Positions 27,512 through 36,500 of a stretch of 64,000 nucleotides of DNA are shown one piece after another. Each line of letters opens with the position of its first letter. Position 1 is the first letter of the stretch. A program made the position numbers and the translations under genes. Location of the stretch: the NCBI RefSeq assembly GCF_003402535.2, contig NZ_AP025172.1, forward strand, positions 1,116,001 to 1,180,000. Direction: 5' to 3'. The notes beneath the pieces are model-generated. The model saw nothing but the letters and a program-made list of their open reading frames with translations. It was not told the origin of the DNA and did no database searches. The stretch is from Cupriavidus sp. P-10. Lineage in GTDB: Bacteria > Pseudomonadota > Gammaproteobacteria > Burkholderiales > Burkholderiaceae.

Positions 27512-28798
27512 TCAGAGCTGAAACGGCAGCGCGCCCCAGCCGCTGAAGACCGCCTGCTTGCCAAGCGACTCCTCGATCCTTAGCACCTCGTTCCATTTCG
27601 CCGTGCGCTCGGAGCGTGAAAACGAACCTACCTTGAGCTGGCCAGCGTCCCAGCCGACACTCAGGTGAGCAATGGTCACATCCTCGGTTTCGCCGGAGCG
27701 CGCGGACACAATCGTGCCAAATCCGGCCGCCTTGCCCGCGACCAGCGCCTCATGCGCTTCGGTGATGGTGCCGGCCTGGTTAGGTTTGATCAGCACTGCG
27801 TTGGTATGGCCGGCCACCGCCGCGCTTGCGACGCGCTGTGCATTGGTGACAAGGTAGTCATCGCCGATAATCTGGCACCGGTGGCCATACTCCTTCGCGA
27901 ACATGCCGAAACCAACCGGATCGTCTTCCGCCAATGGGTCCTCGATCGAGAGGATCGGATAGTTCGCCAGCCAGCCGCCAAGCATTCGGACCATCCCCTC
28001 CGTGTCGAGGGTGCGCCCGTCCAGCGCGAGCGTGTAGCTGCCATTGCGACCAAACTCCGAGGCCGCGATATCAAGCGAAATGCCGACCTGCGTGCCAAGG
28101 TGCAAGCCCGTGTCGCTGATGGCAGCGACCAACGCGTCAAGTGCCTCTTCGTTGCAATCAAACGTGGGCCAGTAGCCCCCTTCGTCGGCAACGCCCTGCA
28201 ACTTGCCGGCCTTCTTCATCAGTGCCCCCGCCGCGCGATAGATTTCGGCGGTCCAGTCCAAGGCCTCGCTGAAGCTGCTCGCGCCTGGGCACATCACCAT
28301 GAAGTCCTGAACGTCAACGCGTCGCGCCGCATGGGCGCCACCGCCAAAAATCTGGATTTCGGGCAGCGGAATGCGCACCGTCCGGTCGCCGGCAAGGTAG
28401 TGCCAGATGGGTTGCCCCGCGGCCGCCGCAGCCGCGTGCAGCACGGCCATCGAAGTTGCAACCAGCGCATTGCCGCCCAACCGTCCCCGGTTTGGGGTAC
28501 CGTCCAGCTCCACCAGCCCTTTGTCGACCGCGGCCTGGTTTGAAGCGTCCCGGCCTGTCAGCAGGTTCGCAATGTCGCCGTTGACGGAGGCAACGGCGTT
28601 GGCAACGTCCAAGCCGCCAAAGGCAACACCGCCGTCTCGCAAGTCCATCGCTTCCCCGCTGCCGGTTGACGCGCCAGCCGGCGCAATCGCGCGACCGGTC
28701 ACTCCGCATGCGAGCGTTATCTCCGCCTCCACAGTCGGACGGCCGCGGGAATCCCACACACGACGGCCGTGGACGCGCGTGATGGTTGTATCGGTCAT
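27512..28798 (-). CDS. Enolase-family protein with altered active site (paralogue, function uncertain)
   Basis: The 428-residue product is full-length enolase-like. Compared with E. coli enolase as I recall it, the Mg ligands are kept (Asp243 in SLDIAASEF, Glu286 in SIEDPLAE, Asp313 in IGDDYLVTN), as are the catalytic base Lys338 (LIKPNQAG), Glu206 (ADEGG), Lys389 and the SGASTG-like loop PAGASTG. But the SHRSG histidine is Ala366 (SARSGETED), the E167 equivalent is Asp165 (VQDFM) and GGEHADNN has become GGGAHAARR. Phosphopyruvate hydratase activity may be lost or redirected. The ATG follows AGGAG. It lies between a cupin gene and an FMN reductase gene in the LacI regulon; a canonical enolase is also present at 61847. 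Confidence 0.88.
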   Translation of the reverse strand: MTDTTITRVHGRRVWDSRGRPTVEAEITLACGVTGRAIAPAGASTGSGEAMDLRDGGVAFGGLDVANAVASVNGDIANLLTGRDASNQAAVDKGLVELDGTPNRGRLGGNALVATSMAVLHAAAAAAGQPIWHYLAGDRTVRIPLPEIQIFGGGAHAARRVDVQDFMVMCPGASSFSEALDWTAEIYRAAGALMKKAGKLQGVADEGGYWPTFDCNEEALDALVAAISDTGLHLGTQVGISLDIAASEFGRNGSYTLALDGRTLDTEGMVRMLGGWLANYPILSIEDPLAEDDPVGFGMFAKEYGHRCQIIGDDYLVTNAQRVASAAVAGHTNAVLIKPNQAGTITEAHEALVAGKAAGFGTIVSARSGETEDVTIAHLSVGWDAGQLKVGSFSRSERTAKWNEVLRIEESLGKQAVFSGWGALPFQL

Positions 28799-28903
28799 AT
28801 GCAGACTCCTGTTATTGAACCGAATGTTTGAATACATCGCATTTGACGTGGACCAGCCATTTCCCAAAGCGATTGCATAACCACGTTTTGCAACATAGTT
28901 GCG

Positions 28904-29482
28904 CTAGATGCTGGTGACGCGTTGGGCACCGACCAGTACAAAGGCCACGCTCGCCGGTACCTGGCCTCTGTTCCTCCAGGCGTGTCGCGTGCCGTTCTGT
29001 ACGATCAGGTCATGCTTGCGAAGGTGTGTCACGTCGCCGTTGTCAAGCTCAAGCCAGATTTCACCGTCAAGGACAATGCCATAGTCGATGCTGGGCGTCG
29101 TGTGCATGCCGTCGGCCTCGAAGAGCTCTGCCAGGCCCGGGCTGATCCTTGCGTTCTCTTCTGCGGCCGACGCCGGATCGAAGTCTGGCGACGAAAAGAC
29201 GCTGTCCGGCGGAAAAGTGACCACGAGGAAACGTGTCTCACCAACGGCGGGAACAATGCTCCGTACCGCAACCGTCGGATCCGTGCCATCGAAGGGCAAC
29301 GTTGAAGATGACGGTGTCGCCCACACCAGACGCGACACCATCCCGGGGATATGCTGGAAGGCTTCGGAACGCGGCGCAGCGGCGTCCATGACCACAGCCG
29401 CAGTGCCTTTCGCGCCGTTACCGGTGACAACACGCCGAAGTTCGACTGGCAGTCCCGCTGTCTCTTGTGATTCGCTTTGCAT
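28904..29482 (-). CDS. Cupin-domain protein
   Basis: The 192-residue product has one C-terminal cupin_2 barrel (about 115-188; SIDYGIVLDGEIWLELDNGD and HDLIVQNGTRHAWRNRG). A variable N-terminal half precedes it. Of the metal-binding residues, the late His (TRHAW) is visible while the first His pair is weak. Similar cupins occur beside FAH and dioxygenase genes in soil bacteria, with roles from isomerase to sensor. The ATG (29480-29482) is first in the minus-strand operon cupin-enolase paralogue-FMN reductase, 75 bp from operator site F. No specific reaction can be assigned. Confidence 0.8.
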   Translation of the reverse strand: MQSESQETAGLPVELRRVVTGNGAKGTAAVVMDAAAPRSEAFQHIPGMVSRLVWATPSSSTLPFDGTDPTVAVRSIVPAVGETRFLVVTFPPDSVFSSPDFDPASAAEENARISPGLAELFEADGMHTTPSIDYGIVLDGEIWLELDNGDVTHLRKHDLIVQNGTRHAWRNRGQVPASVAFVLVGAQRVTSI

Positions 29483-29556
29483 CGCTGTCTCCGTTTTCGC
29501 CTGCAGATATAAGCCCCCCGTGTGCTGGCGAGCGGTTCGCAACCGGCGCTTTTTAA

Positions 29557-29601
29557 TGCTAACGTTGGCATAAGTATGTGTCGGCAAAATTGTGATGTCA
29601 A
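29557..29601 (-). promoter_or_regulatory. Promoter with LacI-type operator (site F) for the cupin-enolase operon
   Basis: On the minus strand TTGACA (29596-29601) and CATACT (29573-29578) are 17 bp apart. The operator TGCTAACGTTGGCA (29557-29570, 13 of 14 matches) covers the expected start point. Confidence 0.63.
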
Positions 29602-29625
29602 GTCGAACCGAACATCCTCCCAACA

Positions 29626-29659
29626 TTGACATCCTGTTTGGATAGCGCTAACGTTAGCA
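29626..29659 (+). promoter_or_regulatory. Promoter with LacI-type operator (site G) for the second FAH gene
   Basis: TTGACA (29626-29631) and TAACGT (29649-29654) are 17 bp apart, the latter inside the operator CGCTAACGTTAGCA (29646-29659, 13 of 14 matches). Site G is 89 bp from site F in this divergent promoter region, nearly the B-to-C distance of 87 bp. Confidence 0.65.
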
Positions 29660-29684
29660 CACCACTTTTGACATGGCGTGCATC

Positions 29685-30470
29685 ATGAAGATCATCCGTT
29701 ATCTGGCCGACGGTCGTGTTCACTACGGCCTTGCCGAACCTCAGGGAAGAATTGAGCGGCTGGCGGCCGCCCCCTGGGACACCCTGCAGCCATCTGGTCG
29801 CATTGACAATCTCAGCACCGTCAGGCTGCTCACGCCGATCGAGCGCCCGCGAGTCTTCGGCCTGGGCTACAACTATCGGGCGCACTCGCAGGAGGTGGGC
29901 AAGACCAGCCCCGCAATCCCGGTGCTTTTCATGAAGCCCAGCACTACGGTCATTGGCCCTGGCGATTCGATTGTCTACCCGTCAGATGGCCAGAATATTC
30001 ATTTTGAAGGTGAACTCACCGTCGTGATCGGCAAGCAGGCGCGCCATGTGTCGGAGCAGGACGCGCTAAGCTACGTGCTGGGCTACACCTGCGGTAACGA
30101 TGTCAGCGACCGCGTCCTGCAGCGCCGTGAAAGCGAGTTTGGCTGCCTCCTGGCTGGCAAGGGTTACGACACCTTTGCACCAATTGGACCCGTCATTGCC
30201 ACCAACCTTGACCCGTCGAACCTGAACATCATTACCAGAGTGAACGGTGAAGTGCGGCAGGACGGAAGCACCGCAGACCTGATCTTCAGCGTGGCGCAGA
30301 TCATCGCCTACTTAAGCAAGTACATGACGCTGCTCCCTGGCGACCTCATCATGACCGGCACGCCAGCGGGTGTCGGGCCCATCAAGGTGGGTGACACGAT
30401 CGACGTGGAGATCGAAGGAATTGGCGTTCTTTCCAACAACGTCATTGCGGCCGCCAACATAGAGCCCTGA
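29685..30470 (+). CDS. Fumarylacetoacetate hydrolase (FAH)-family protein, HpaG/YcgM-like
   Basis: The 261-residue product is a single FAH domain with the metal-binding IHFEGELTVVIGK (about 105-117), GYTCGNDVSDRVLQ, GKGYDTFAPIGPV and LPGDLIMTGTPAGVGP. These are the motifs of HpaG-type decarboxylase/isomerases and YcgM-type acylpyruvases. Either the ATG at 29685 or one at 29673 could be used; neither has a clear Shine-Dalgarno, and translation soon after the transcription start at site G is possible. It shares its divergent promoter with the cupin-enolase operon. A role in processing the dioxygenase ring-fission product to smaller 2-oxo acids is the natural inference. Confidence 0.9.
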   Translation: MKIIRYLADGRVHYGLAEPQGRIERLAAAPWDTLQPSGRIDNLSTVRLLTPIERPRVFGLGYNYRAHSQEVGKTSPAIPVLFMKPSTTVIGPGDSIVYPSDGQNIHFEGELTVVIGKQARHVSEQDALSYVLGYTCGNDVSDRVLQRRESEFGCLLAGKGYDTFAPIGPVIATNLDPSNLNIITRVNGEVRQDGSTADLIFSVAQIIAYLSKYMTLLPGDLIMTGTPAGVGPIKVGDTIDVEIEGIGVLSNNVIAAANIEP

Positions 30471-30876
30471 AGACTGAAGGCAGTAGTGCAGCACCGCGCC
30501 TCGGCTCGCAGGGCGGCTTCCGTGGGGGCTGCCGGATCCGCCATCGAGAATTAGGTACGCAGTAAGCGTCCCCTTCTCCAACCGTGAATCGCTGGGGGTC
30601 AGTCAGGGGCGCCGGGCAGTCCCACAATTCGGGGAAGTATGGCACACCACTTCCTGCCAGCATTACGGTTGCTCGCCGGCGCTTCGAACAACATACCCGC
30701 ACGGTATCAACGCACGCAAATTCAGTATTGGACTGCTCCGAATCGCATGCGTCACTATCCACACCAGAAGTCGAATTGAGTGGGGACGCTGCCCAGCCCG
30801 GACAAGTCGCTAGGCGCCTTTCAATGGCCAGAAAAAGCACCGTCCCCGTTTGCGTCATATAAGGCCCAACGGAGAC
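30471..30876. other. Intergenic region, no gene seen
   Basis: About 400 bases follow the second FAH gene. A long minus-strand open frame covers the region, but it lacks a ribosome-binding site and has Cys/Arg-rich shadow-like composition. I see no clear terminator or operator here. Confidence 0.5.
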
Positions 30877-31947
30877 ATGCATCGTATGACATATCTAGCG
30901 AAGCAAACAAGACACTGCCTGCTGGCAGGCAATCTCTTACTGAGCATGACTTGCTCCTCCCCAACAGCCGCGGCCCCACTGCTATTCGCAGACGAAGGAG
31001 TGTTCTTCATCGGGGGGCGACAGATCCAGTCCTCCGCGCCAGGAATCTCTCCTGCGGGTGCTGTCCCAGCGGGCACCATCGTGGTCGACCAGATGTACGT
31101 CCACTATCGTATTCCCGCGCAGGCGCCAAGCCGCACACCCATCGTTCTGGTTCACGGGGGCGGGCTCACAGGGGCGAGCTTTGAGACCACGCCGGACGGG
31201 CGCGAGGGGTGGGCGACTTATTTCGTGCGTCACGGGCACCCGGTGTATGTCGTCGACACGCCAGGCCGAGGTCGATCGGGCTTCGACGCTACACCGATCA
31301 ATCAAGCCAAGAAGGATGGCAGCACGGGAGCGCTGCCATCGAGCGTCCTCATGGTGACGGCAGAACTGGCATGGACATTGTTCCGCTTTGGGCCAGCGTT
31401 CGGCACACCCTTCCCCGATACGCAGTTTCCAGTGGAAGCCATGTCGGCTTTTGGGGCGCAGGTCGTTCCTTTTGCGGAATCATTGCTCAAGAACGTCCCT
31501 ATTGATACTGTGCCCAACAGCTTGGCAGCCTTGCTCGAAAAAATTGGGCCCTCCGTAGTTGTCGTCCATTCACTGTCGGGCCCTTTCGCAGATGCCCTCG
31601 TTGGGATACGGCCAAAACTGGTGCGGGCGGTCATAAATATCGAGGGCTCACAATCGATTGTACCCAGCGACGCACAGATTTCCGCCTATGCTGGCATCCC
31701 CGACCTTGAACTGTTCGGCGACAACCTTGATTCAGCTTCGTTCACCGGGCGTCCACGTTTCAATGCCCGTAAAGCCGTAGTCGAGCGCATCAATCGCGTT
31801 GCCGGCGGGCGCTCCGAAATCGTGACACTTCCGAGTGTTGGCATTCGGGGCAACTCCCACATGATCATGCAAGACAAGAACAACTTGCAGGTCGCGGACT
31901 TCATCCTGGACTGGCTGAGAACGCGTGCGTCGGAAGCAAGTCGATAG
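30877..31947 (+). CDS. Exported alpha/beta-hydrolase (esterase-like)
   Basis: The product of about 356 residues has an N-terminal signal peptide (LLAGNLLLSMTCSSPTAAAP) and an alpha/beta-hydrolase fold. The oxyanion segment is VLVHGGGLTGASFE, the nucleophile elbow is VVVHSLSGPFADA (His in place of the first Gly), and the acid and His regions end with GNSHMIMQDKN. It is probably periplasmic. Start at 30877 or 30886; GGAGA lies immediately upstream. It would hydrolyse an ester or lactone of a small substrate. A metallo-hydrolase gene follows after 56 bp, so the two probably form an operon of exported hydrolases. Confidence 0.83.
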   Translation: MHRMTYLAKQTRHCLLAGNLLLSMTCSSPTAAAPLLFADEGVFFIGGRQIQSSAPGISPAGAVPAGTIVVDQMYVHYRIPAQAPSRTPIVLVHGGGLTGASFETTPDGREGWATYFVRHGHPVYVVDTPGRGRSGFDATPINQAKKDGSTGALPSSVLMVTAELAWTLFRFGPAFGTPFPDTQFPVEAMSAFGAQVVPFAESLLKNVPIDTVPNSLAALLEKIGPSVVVVHSLSGPFADALVGIRPKLVRAVINIEGSQSIVPSDAQISAYAGIPDLELFGDNLDSASFTGRPRFNARKAVVERINRVAGGRSEIVTLPSVGIRGNSHMIMQDKNNLQVADFILDWLRTRASEASR

Positions 31948-32003
31948 ACGCGGGGCCGTAGCGTGAGGTTCCATTCGATGCATTCACAAGAGGAAACTTG
32001 ACC

Positions 32004-32969
32004 ATGGTTCCATTGCGCTCTCTTCGCGCTCTACTTCTTTGTTGCGCTGTCGCATTCGTGCCGGGCGCGCACGCGGAAGCGCCCGTCGTGGGAGGTCAGG
32101 CGCCGGGCTTCTACCGCCTCATGGTGGGCGAGTTCGAAGTGACGGCATTGTCGGACGGCACCAATCCGATGCAAGCCACAAGATTGTTGAACGGAGCCCC
32201 AGGCAAGGTCGCCACCTTGCTTAAGGATAATTTCCTCGGCGAGCGTGTGGAGACTTCGCATAATTCCTACTTGATCAACACCGGCAAGAATCTTGTTCTG
32301 ATCGACGCTGGCGCCGGGGCGCTTCTCGGCCCCCAAACAGGCGACTTGCTGCACAACCTTCGCGCGGCCGGATACCAGCCGGAACAAGTTGATGAAGTCT
32401 ATCTCACCCATTTGCACCCCGACCACGTCGGCGGCCTGGTCACTGGCGGAAAACAGACGTTTTCGAATGCGATTGTGCGCCTGGACAAGCGCGAGATGGA
32501 CTTCTGGCTGAGCGAAGCAAGAATGCGCGCAGCCCCAGAAGGCATGAAGCGATTCTTTGAAGGCGCCATGGTTTCCCTCAGGCCGTACGTAGCGGCTCAA
32601 AAGGTGAAGCCCTTTGAAGGAAGCGTGCCGTTGATTCCCGGCATCAAATCGCAGAGTCTGTATGGTCATACTCCCGGGCACACAGGCTTTTCCATAGAGA
32701 GCAACGGCGAGAAGCTTCTCCTTTGGGGTGACATCATTCACGTCGTCGCCGTACAGTTCGAGGACCCGTCAGTCACCATCGCATACGACGCGGACGCCAG
32801 CACCGCGCGCGGCGAGCGGCAACGGATGCTGACCAACGCCGCCCAGCAGGGCTACCTAATCGGCGGCGCGCACGTTCCTTTTCCGGGCATCGGGCATGTG
32901 CGAACCGAAGGCGATGGCCAGTTCACCTTCTTGCCGGTTATCTACACGTCTCTGAAGTTGCCTCGATAG
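32004..32969 (+). CDS. Exported metallo-beta-lactamase-fold hydrolase
   Basis: The 321-residue product has a signal peptide (LRALLLCCAVAFVPGAHA-EAP) and the MBL metal motif LTHLHPDHVGG (about 132-142). Further metal ligands follow at YGHTPGHTGF, and an LLWGDIIH Asp-loop completes the zinc site. The family includes lactonases (AHL lactonase-like), esterases and phosphodiesterases, so the substrate is open; proximity to an exported alpha/beta-hydrolase suggests lactone or ester degradation in the periplasm. The ATG at 32004 is preceded by GAGGAAA at good spacing; a TTG at 31998 is too close. It is the second gene of this two-gene unit. Confidence 0.88.
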   Translation: MVPLRSLRALLLCCAVAFVPGAHAEAPVVGGQAPGFYRLMVGEFEVTALSDGTNPMQATRLLNGAPGKVATLLKDNFLGERVETSHNSYLINTGKNLVLIDAGAGALLGPQTGDLLHNLRAAGYQPEQVDEVYLTHLHPDHVGGLVTGGKQTFSNAIVRLDKREMDFWLSEARMRAAPEGMKRFFEGAMVSLRPYVAAQKVKPFEGSVPLIPGIKSQSLYGHTPGHTGFSIESNGEKLLLWGDIIHVVAVQFEDPSVTIAYDADASTARGERQRMLTNAAQQGYLIGGAHVPFPGIGHVRTEGDGQFTFLPVIYTSLKLPR

Positions 32970-33569
32970 CATTGCGATTAGCGTCCGCTTGATCTGGATT
33001 TTGAGGAGCTCGCGCCAGTGAAACACCGGAAACGCCGGCGCCCCGTGCCGTGGCTAGGGAAGCAACCAGGACCGCCATCGTAACCTATCGGAGCAACCAG
33101 ACCGAAGCCCTGCTGGAGCACATGCTGGCGACTCGGTACGCCCCGACCGGCGTCGAACCACCATATCGGGCTCCTGCTGGATAAGGCGCCCATCGTCTTG
33201 TGGCCATGGCAGCGACGCAGTCCGTCCCGCGCCGCGGCCTATAGGTTGCCGAGGTCTGGCACTACGTTGCTAACCTCGCGCGCCAATACGGCCTCAGCAG
33301 GCAAGCCATAGGGATCAAGATATCCCGGGGCAGCAAGTTGTAGATGCCGCAGCAACGGCGAACCCGGCCGAGGCGAGGTTCAAGTCACAGGAACCTAGGC
33401 TCTAGGAGCCGCATTCTTCTCCTATCCGCGACGGCGGCCGCAGCAAGTCCCCGATTGTGCGCCTTGTCAAAAACTCGCTTCTGCACGAATGTCGGCCAAG
33501 CGTTCTTGATGCGCGAGTCGATTGATCCTCTAATTGTCTGGAAGGAGTCCGAAGCCGTCGAGAGGCCTT
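32970..33569. other. Intergenic region with possible remnants
   Basis: About 600 bases contain no intact gene. A short plus-strand piece near 33050-33180 (TAIVTYRSNQTEALLEHMLA) and another near 33250-33340 (VAEVWHYVANLARQYGLSRQ) look like fragments of old genes, each ended by a stop. I cannot place either in a family with confidence. Confidence 0.4.
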
Positions 33570-36500
33570 ATGCACTGCACAAATTGCGGGTTCGAGAATC
33601 CGGCAGGAACCACGTTCTGCGAACAATGCAGGGCTCGGCTTGTGCACACCTGCCCGCAATGTGGGCACGAACTGAGTCCCAACGCCAAGTTCTGCAGCGA
33701 ATGCGGTGCGCCCGTGAGCGCGTCGTTGCAAGCGGCGTCCGCACTTGTTCAACCAGCGGCTTCTGCGCCCATTCATTACACACCTCCCCACCTCGCCGTT
33801 CGCATCCTGGCTGAGCAGGCGGCCCTGGAATCCCGCGGCGAAACCGCCGGTGAGCGCAAGACCATCACGGCGCTTTTCGCCGATATGGCTGGATCCACAG
33901 CATTAATCCACGACCTGGACCCGGAAGAAGCGCACCAGCTGATCGCCCCCATCGTCGAACTTATGATGGACGCCGTGCATTACTACGAGGGCTTCGTCGC
34001 GAAATCGCTGGGCGATGGGATCCTGGCCCTGTTCGGCGCCCCGATTGCCCACGAGGACCATCCCCAGCGGGCACTATATGCGGCGCTGCACATGCAGGAA
34101 GCGATGCGCCGCCATAGCGGCCGGACCCGCCTGGACCGAGGCATGCCGCTGCAAATTCGCGTCGGTGTCCATACGGGCGAGGTCATGGTGCGCTCGATCC
34201 GCAAGGACGATCTTCACACGGACTACGACCCGGTAGGGCACACGATCCATATTGCTGCACGACTGGAGGCGATGGCCACGCCCTCGTCGATCCTCGTGAG
34301 CGAGGCCACCCATAAGCTGACCGAGGGATATTTCGCGTTCAAAGCCCTGGGCGCGACTCAAATCAAGGGCGTTCCCGAGCCGCTTGCCGTCTACGAAGTA
34401 CTCGGCCTCGGCTTGTTGCGCACACGACTGCAAGTTGCCACGCGACGCGGGCTGGCCCGGTTCGTAGGCCGCCAGTTGGAGTTGGAGCAAGTGCATAAGG
34501 CGATGGATGAGGTCAAGGCCGGACACGGGCAAATCGTCGGCGTCGTGGGAGAAGCCGGGGTTGGGAAGTCGCGGCTGTTCCATGAGTTCAAACGGCTCTC
34601 GCCGCGAGGTTGTCTGGTGGTGGAAACTTTTTCGGTCTCACATGGCAGATCATTCGCCTATTTTCCGTTGATCGAGCTCTTGAAGAACTACTTCCAGATC
34701 ACCAGCCAAGATGATGAGCGAAGGTGCCGGGAGAAAGTCACCGGCCGCGTGCTGACCCTCGACCATAGTCTCGAAGGCATCGTGCCCTACCTGCTCTACC
34801 TGCTGGGGGTCGCCGGGCAGAGTTCGGTATTGGCGCAGATGGATCCGCAGATTCGGCGTCAACGTACATTCGACGCAATTGCGCGACTGTTGGTGCGTGA
34901 AAGCATCAATGAGCCCCTCGAGATCGTGTTCGAGGACCTGCAATGGCTGGACAGCGAAACCGAGGCTTTCCTCGTGTTTTTTATCGAGTGTGTGCCAAAC
35001 GCCCGGATCCTCCTGCTCGTGAACTATCGGCCCGAATATCAGCACGACTGGGGCCTCAAAAACGACTACACCCAACTGCGACTGGATCCCTTGGGGTCCG
35101 TCGACGCCCAGCGCCTGCTGACCGAGTTGCTCGGTGATGATGCCGGGCTCACGGCTCTCAAACTGCTTGTCCTCGAGAAGACGGAGGGCAATCCTTTTTT
35201 CATCGAAGAGGTGGTCCAGACCTTGGTCGAGGAAGGTGCGCTGCTCGGCGATCCTGGGCGTTATCGGATCGAGAAGACCCCGACCGCGCTGCATATCCCG
35301 ACGACTGTGCAGGGCGTGCTCGCGGCCCGTATGGACCGGCTGCCCACCGCGGAAAAGGAGCTGCTGCAGATTCTTGCCGTGATCGGCAGGGAGTTTCCAT
35401 TGAGTCTGATCCGGCAGGTCGTCGGGCAGCCGGAAGTCGACCTACGCCGTCTGCTGTCCCGCTTGGAGACCGGAGAATTCATTTACGAGCGGGCTGCATT
35501 TCCGGAGGTGGAGTATGTGTTCAAACATGCACTGACTCAGGAAGTCGCTGGTAACTCGATGCTCATGGAACGGCGTAGCGTGTTGCACGAACGCACGGCA
35601 CAGGCCATCGAGACGCTTTTCCATAGTCGGCTCAAGGACTATTGGAGCGAGCTCGCGCACCACTACAGCCTGAGCGGCAACATTCCGAAAGCCGTGGAGT
35701 ACCTGCAGTGCGCCGGGCAACAGGCCTTCCAGCGTTCCGCCAGTCTCGAAGCAATCCGACAGCTCAGCGCGGCCCTGGCGATGCTCGAGCGTCTGCCCGA
35801 CACGCCCCAGCGGGTCCAGCAAGAACTCGCGCTACAACTGGACATCGGTCCGGCCTGGATGGCCGCAAGAGGTTATGGCGCGCCGGAGGTGGAGGCGACC
35901 TACACTCGCGCGCTCGCATTGTGCGAACAGGTTGGAGAACCTTCGCAGCTCTTCTCAGTGCAGATGGGGCTGCGGACCTATTATCAATTGCGTGCCGACT
36001 ACGCGACCGCAAAAGAGCTGGGGGAGCGACTCCTCGGCTTAGCTGAAAACTCACAGAACCCCGGGATGCTGATGCAGGCTCATTTTTTGCGCGGGGTGAC
36101 TCTGTTTCGTTTGGGCGAACTCGGTATGGCTCATACCCACGTGCAGCAGTCGGTTACCCTCCACGACGCAGAGCCGCCGGACGGAGGGACCTTTCTTCAC
36201 GGACGGGACCACCCGGGGATGCAGGGCCGGAGGATCTTGGCCTTGATTCTGTGGTACTTGGGCTATCCGGATCAGGCCATCAAGCGAAGCCAGGAGGCGC
36301 TCATCCTGGCTCGTGCCTCTCACCCTCTTGGCCTCGCCCACACCTTGGCTGTTACCACCGAGCTACATCAGTTGCGGCATGAGGCGCAACTGGCCATGGA
36401 CTGCGCCGAGGCGATCGTCACGCTTTCGACCGAGCAGGGGTTTCCGCTTCACCTGGCGTGGGGAACTATCCTTCAGGGCTGGGCGCTGGCCTCGCTCGGA

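Noticed and set aside
30442..30882. Minus-strand open frame of 146 codons after the second FAH gene
   Set aside because: There is no ribosome-binding site, it overlaps the FAH gene end, and its composition is shadow-like.
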